Source: DASXTB01 sp036505615
GTDB lineage: Bacteria; Acidobacteriota; UBA6911; JACQSX01
Reading direction: 5' to 3'
Length of the DNA: 6,998 bases
Assembly (NCBI GenBank): GCA_036505615.1
Contig: DASXTB010000020.1
Coordinates: forward strand, 1 to 6,998
Part shown: positions 6,614 through 6,998 of the stretch, in pieces
Layout of the letters: every line of letters starts with the position of its first letter
Position numbering within the stretch: the first letter of the stretch is position 1
Translations under genes and position numbers: made by a program
Notes under the pieces: generated by a model
Databases searched by the model: none
The model's input: only the letters and a program-made list of their open reading frames with translations
What the model was told of the DNA's origin: nothing

Positions 6614-6672
6614 CCCCGGCCTCGGAAGGCCGGGGCTGAAACCCTTCGGGAAAACCCGCTGCAAGCGGCCTC
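6614..6672. repeat. Right arm of the 59-bp inverted repeat
   Basis: This is the inverted partner of 6233-6291. It contains the CCCCGGCCT/AGGCCGGGG hairpin with loop CGGA (6614-6635), CCCTTCGGG (6642-6650), and CCGCT/AGCGG enclosing GCA (6656-6668). A further small stem, CTCG/CGAG, follows at 6670-6680. AAACCCTTCGGG at 6639-6650 is identical to 81-92. Confidence 0.8.
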
Positions 6673-6710
6673 GCCGCGAGAGCCCTGCGGCACAGCCGAC
6701 CTCGTCACCG

Positions 6711-6771
6711 AAAATGTAGAAACTCAACGAGACGCTCAGACCGTCTCTCCGCTCCCAAAATGTAGAAACTC
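6711..6771 (+). repeat. Duplicate AAAATGTAGAAACTC boxes around a GAGACG hairpin
   Basis: The 15-base box occurs identically at 6711-6725 and 6757-6771. Between them, 6729-6747 is a hairpin with stem GAGACG/CGTCTC, a shortened relative of the 9-bp GAGACGGCC stem. A weaker copy of the box lies at 6147-6161 (12 of 15 matches). Confidence 0.75.
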
Positions 6772-6776
6772 CAGAA

Positions 6777-6835
6777 CAGCTGAAAGCTGTTGGCTGATGG
6801 CTGATGGCTGAAAGTTGTCGTCTGAGAGCTGAGAC
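6777..6835. repeat. Inverted heptamer array, right bracket
   Basis: CAGCTGAAAGCTG, GGCTGATGGCTGATGG, CTGAAAG and CTGAGAGCTGAG form the imperfect reverse complement of the CAGCTCT array at 6081-6145. It ends only about 8 bases before the -35 element of the next gene. Confidence 0.75.
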
Positions 6836-6842
6836 CTGCGAG

Positions 6843-6871
6843 TTGACCTGCCGGGCTGCTGACTCTAGAAT
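6843..6871 (+). promoter_or_regulatory. Sigma70-type promoter for the exported protein gene
   Basis: TTGACC (6843-6848) and TAGAAT (6866-6871) are separated by exactly 17 bases. Each differs from the consensus hexamers TTGACA and TATAAT at a single base. Transcription would begin near 6878-6880, giving a leader of about 35 bases before the ATG at 6913. The promoter lies just outside the repeat cluster, so the gene is probably an independent transcription unit. Confidence 0.65.
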
Positions 6872-6897
6872 ACTTGTCAGCATCGCCGGCGGTAGAG

Positions 6898-6909
6898 AGG
6901 AGAAGGTGG
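6898..6909 (+). promoter_or_regulatory. Ribosome binding site of the 3'-truncated gene
   Basis: AGGAG at 6898-6902 is 10 bases before the ATG, and AAGGTGG at 6903-6909 is 3 bases before it. Either could pair with the 16S tail; together they make a purine-rich site supporting the start at 6913. Confidence 0.6.
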
Positions 6910-6912
6910 CGC

Positions 6913-6998
6913 ATGGCCAGAGGGAAGACGTGCTGGACGTTCTTTCTAGTGCTCCTTATTGCTGCCTTAAGCTGCCTGCTGGCGTCCAGCGCCGACAG
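6913..6998 (+). CDS. N-terminus of an exported protein, cut by the window end
   Basis: The 28 visible codons begin MARGKTCWTFF and continue LVLLIAALSCLLASSAD. This is a typical export signal: a basic n-region (Arg, Lys), a hydrophobic core, and a likely signal-peptidase I site after SSA. A Cys in ALSC could instead make this a lipoprotein, but Ala at -3 and Leu at -2 fit the lipobox poorly. The mature protein is outside the window, so its function cannot be given. A good promoter and ribosome binding site immediately upstream support the start. Confidence 0.75.
   Translation, partial: MARGKTCWTFFLVLLIAALSCLLASSAD

Larger units (their letters stand above)
6075..6842. other. Long non-coding intergenic region filled with palindromic repeats
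   Basis: This region has no credible gene. Reading frames of 60-138 codons on both strands run straight through the hairpins and lack ribosome binding sites. From left to right it holds the CAGCTCT array, about ten G+C-rich hairpins with stems of 5-9 bp, four copies of an AAAATGTAGAAACTC-like box, and the inverted heptamer array. A less GC-rich core (about 6335-6480) carries only two hairpins. Nothing resembles a complete insertion sequence or CRISPR array. Best described as a composite cluster of REP/MITE-like elements. Confidence 0.75.

Noticed and set aside
6209..6680. CRISPR array
   Set aside because: Repeats are self-complementary, unevenly spaced and in both orientations, with no uniform spacers and no cas genes.
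6349..6708. 119-codon minus-strand frame whose end reads GTFYALVAKEYLAG
   Set aside because: The last 40 residues look superficially protein-like, but the frame crosses five or more hairpins and lacks a ribosome binding site. The hairpin bases dictate the codons.
6395..6811. 138-codon plus-strand frame
   Set aside because: Spans the palindromes and the 15-base boxes; overlaps minus-strand frames of similar length, as expected in GC-rich repeat DNA.

Overview
The window most resembles a piece of an Acidobacteriota chromosome. It is moderately GC-rich and carries a very long Oar-like TonB-dependent receptor with an N-terminal carboxypeptidase-regulatory-like domain, a family strongly expanded in that phylum. 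Its gaps are filled with palindromic and short-period repeats. The phylum call is inference from gene type and repeat style; there is no rRNA or marker gene to confirm it.

Layout. Positions 1-515 hold no convincing gene. They contain small GC-rich hairpins (40-95), a hexamer array folded into an inverted repeat (156-268) and a gene-free stretch with a GGGGACAC motif. A short single-pass membrane protein lies on the minus strand (516-674). An AT-rich gap separates it from a divergent small hypothetical gene (811-1041, plus strand). Two bases after that gene's stop begins an inverted repeat (1043-1160) built of heptamers around a hairpin like those used by REP-associated Y1 transposases. This ends 33 bases before the start of the TonB-dependent receptor (1194-4148). 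Its stop codon directly abuts the ATG of an ABC-F ATPase (4149-6074), so the two are probably co-transcribed and translationally coupled, although their functions (outer-membrane uptake and ribosome-associated ATPase) are not obviously linked.

The 838 bases from 6075 to 6912 are non-coding and are the most unusual part of the window. A heptamer array at the left (6081-6145) and its inverted counterpart at the right (6777-6835) bracket about ten hairpins. Several share an identical stem but differ in the loop, and part of the cluster is mirror-symmetric (59-bp arms at 6233-6291 and 6614-6672). Just past the right edge is a good sigma70-type promoter (TTGACC, 17 bp, TAGAAT), then a ribosome binding site and the first 28 codons of an exported protein that runs off the window.

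I see no defence system, CRISPR array, integrase or complete insertion sequence. The candidate for something under-described is the mosaic of non-autonomous palindromic elements that fills the gaps between genes. The transposase that might move them is not in this window.
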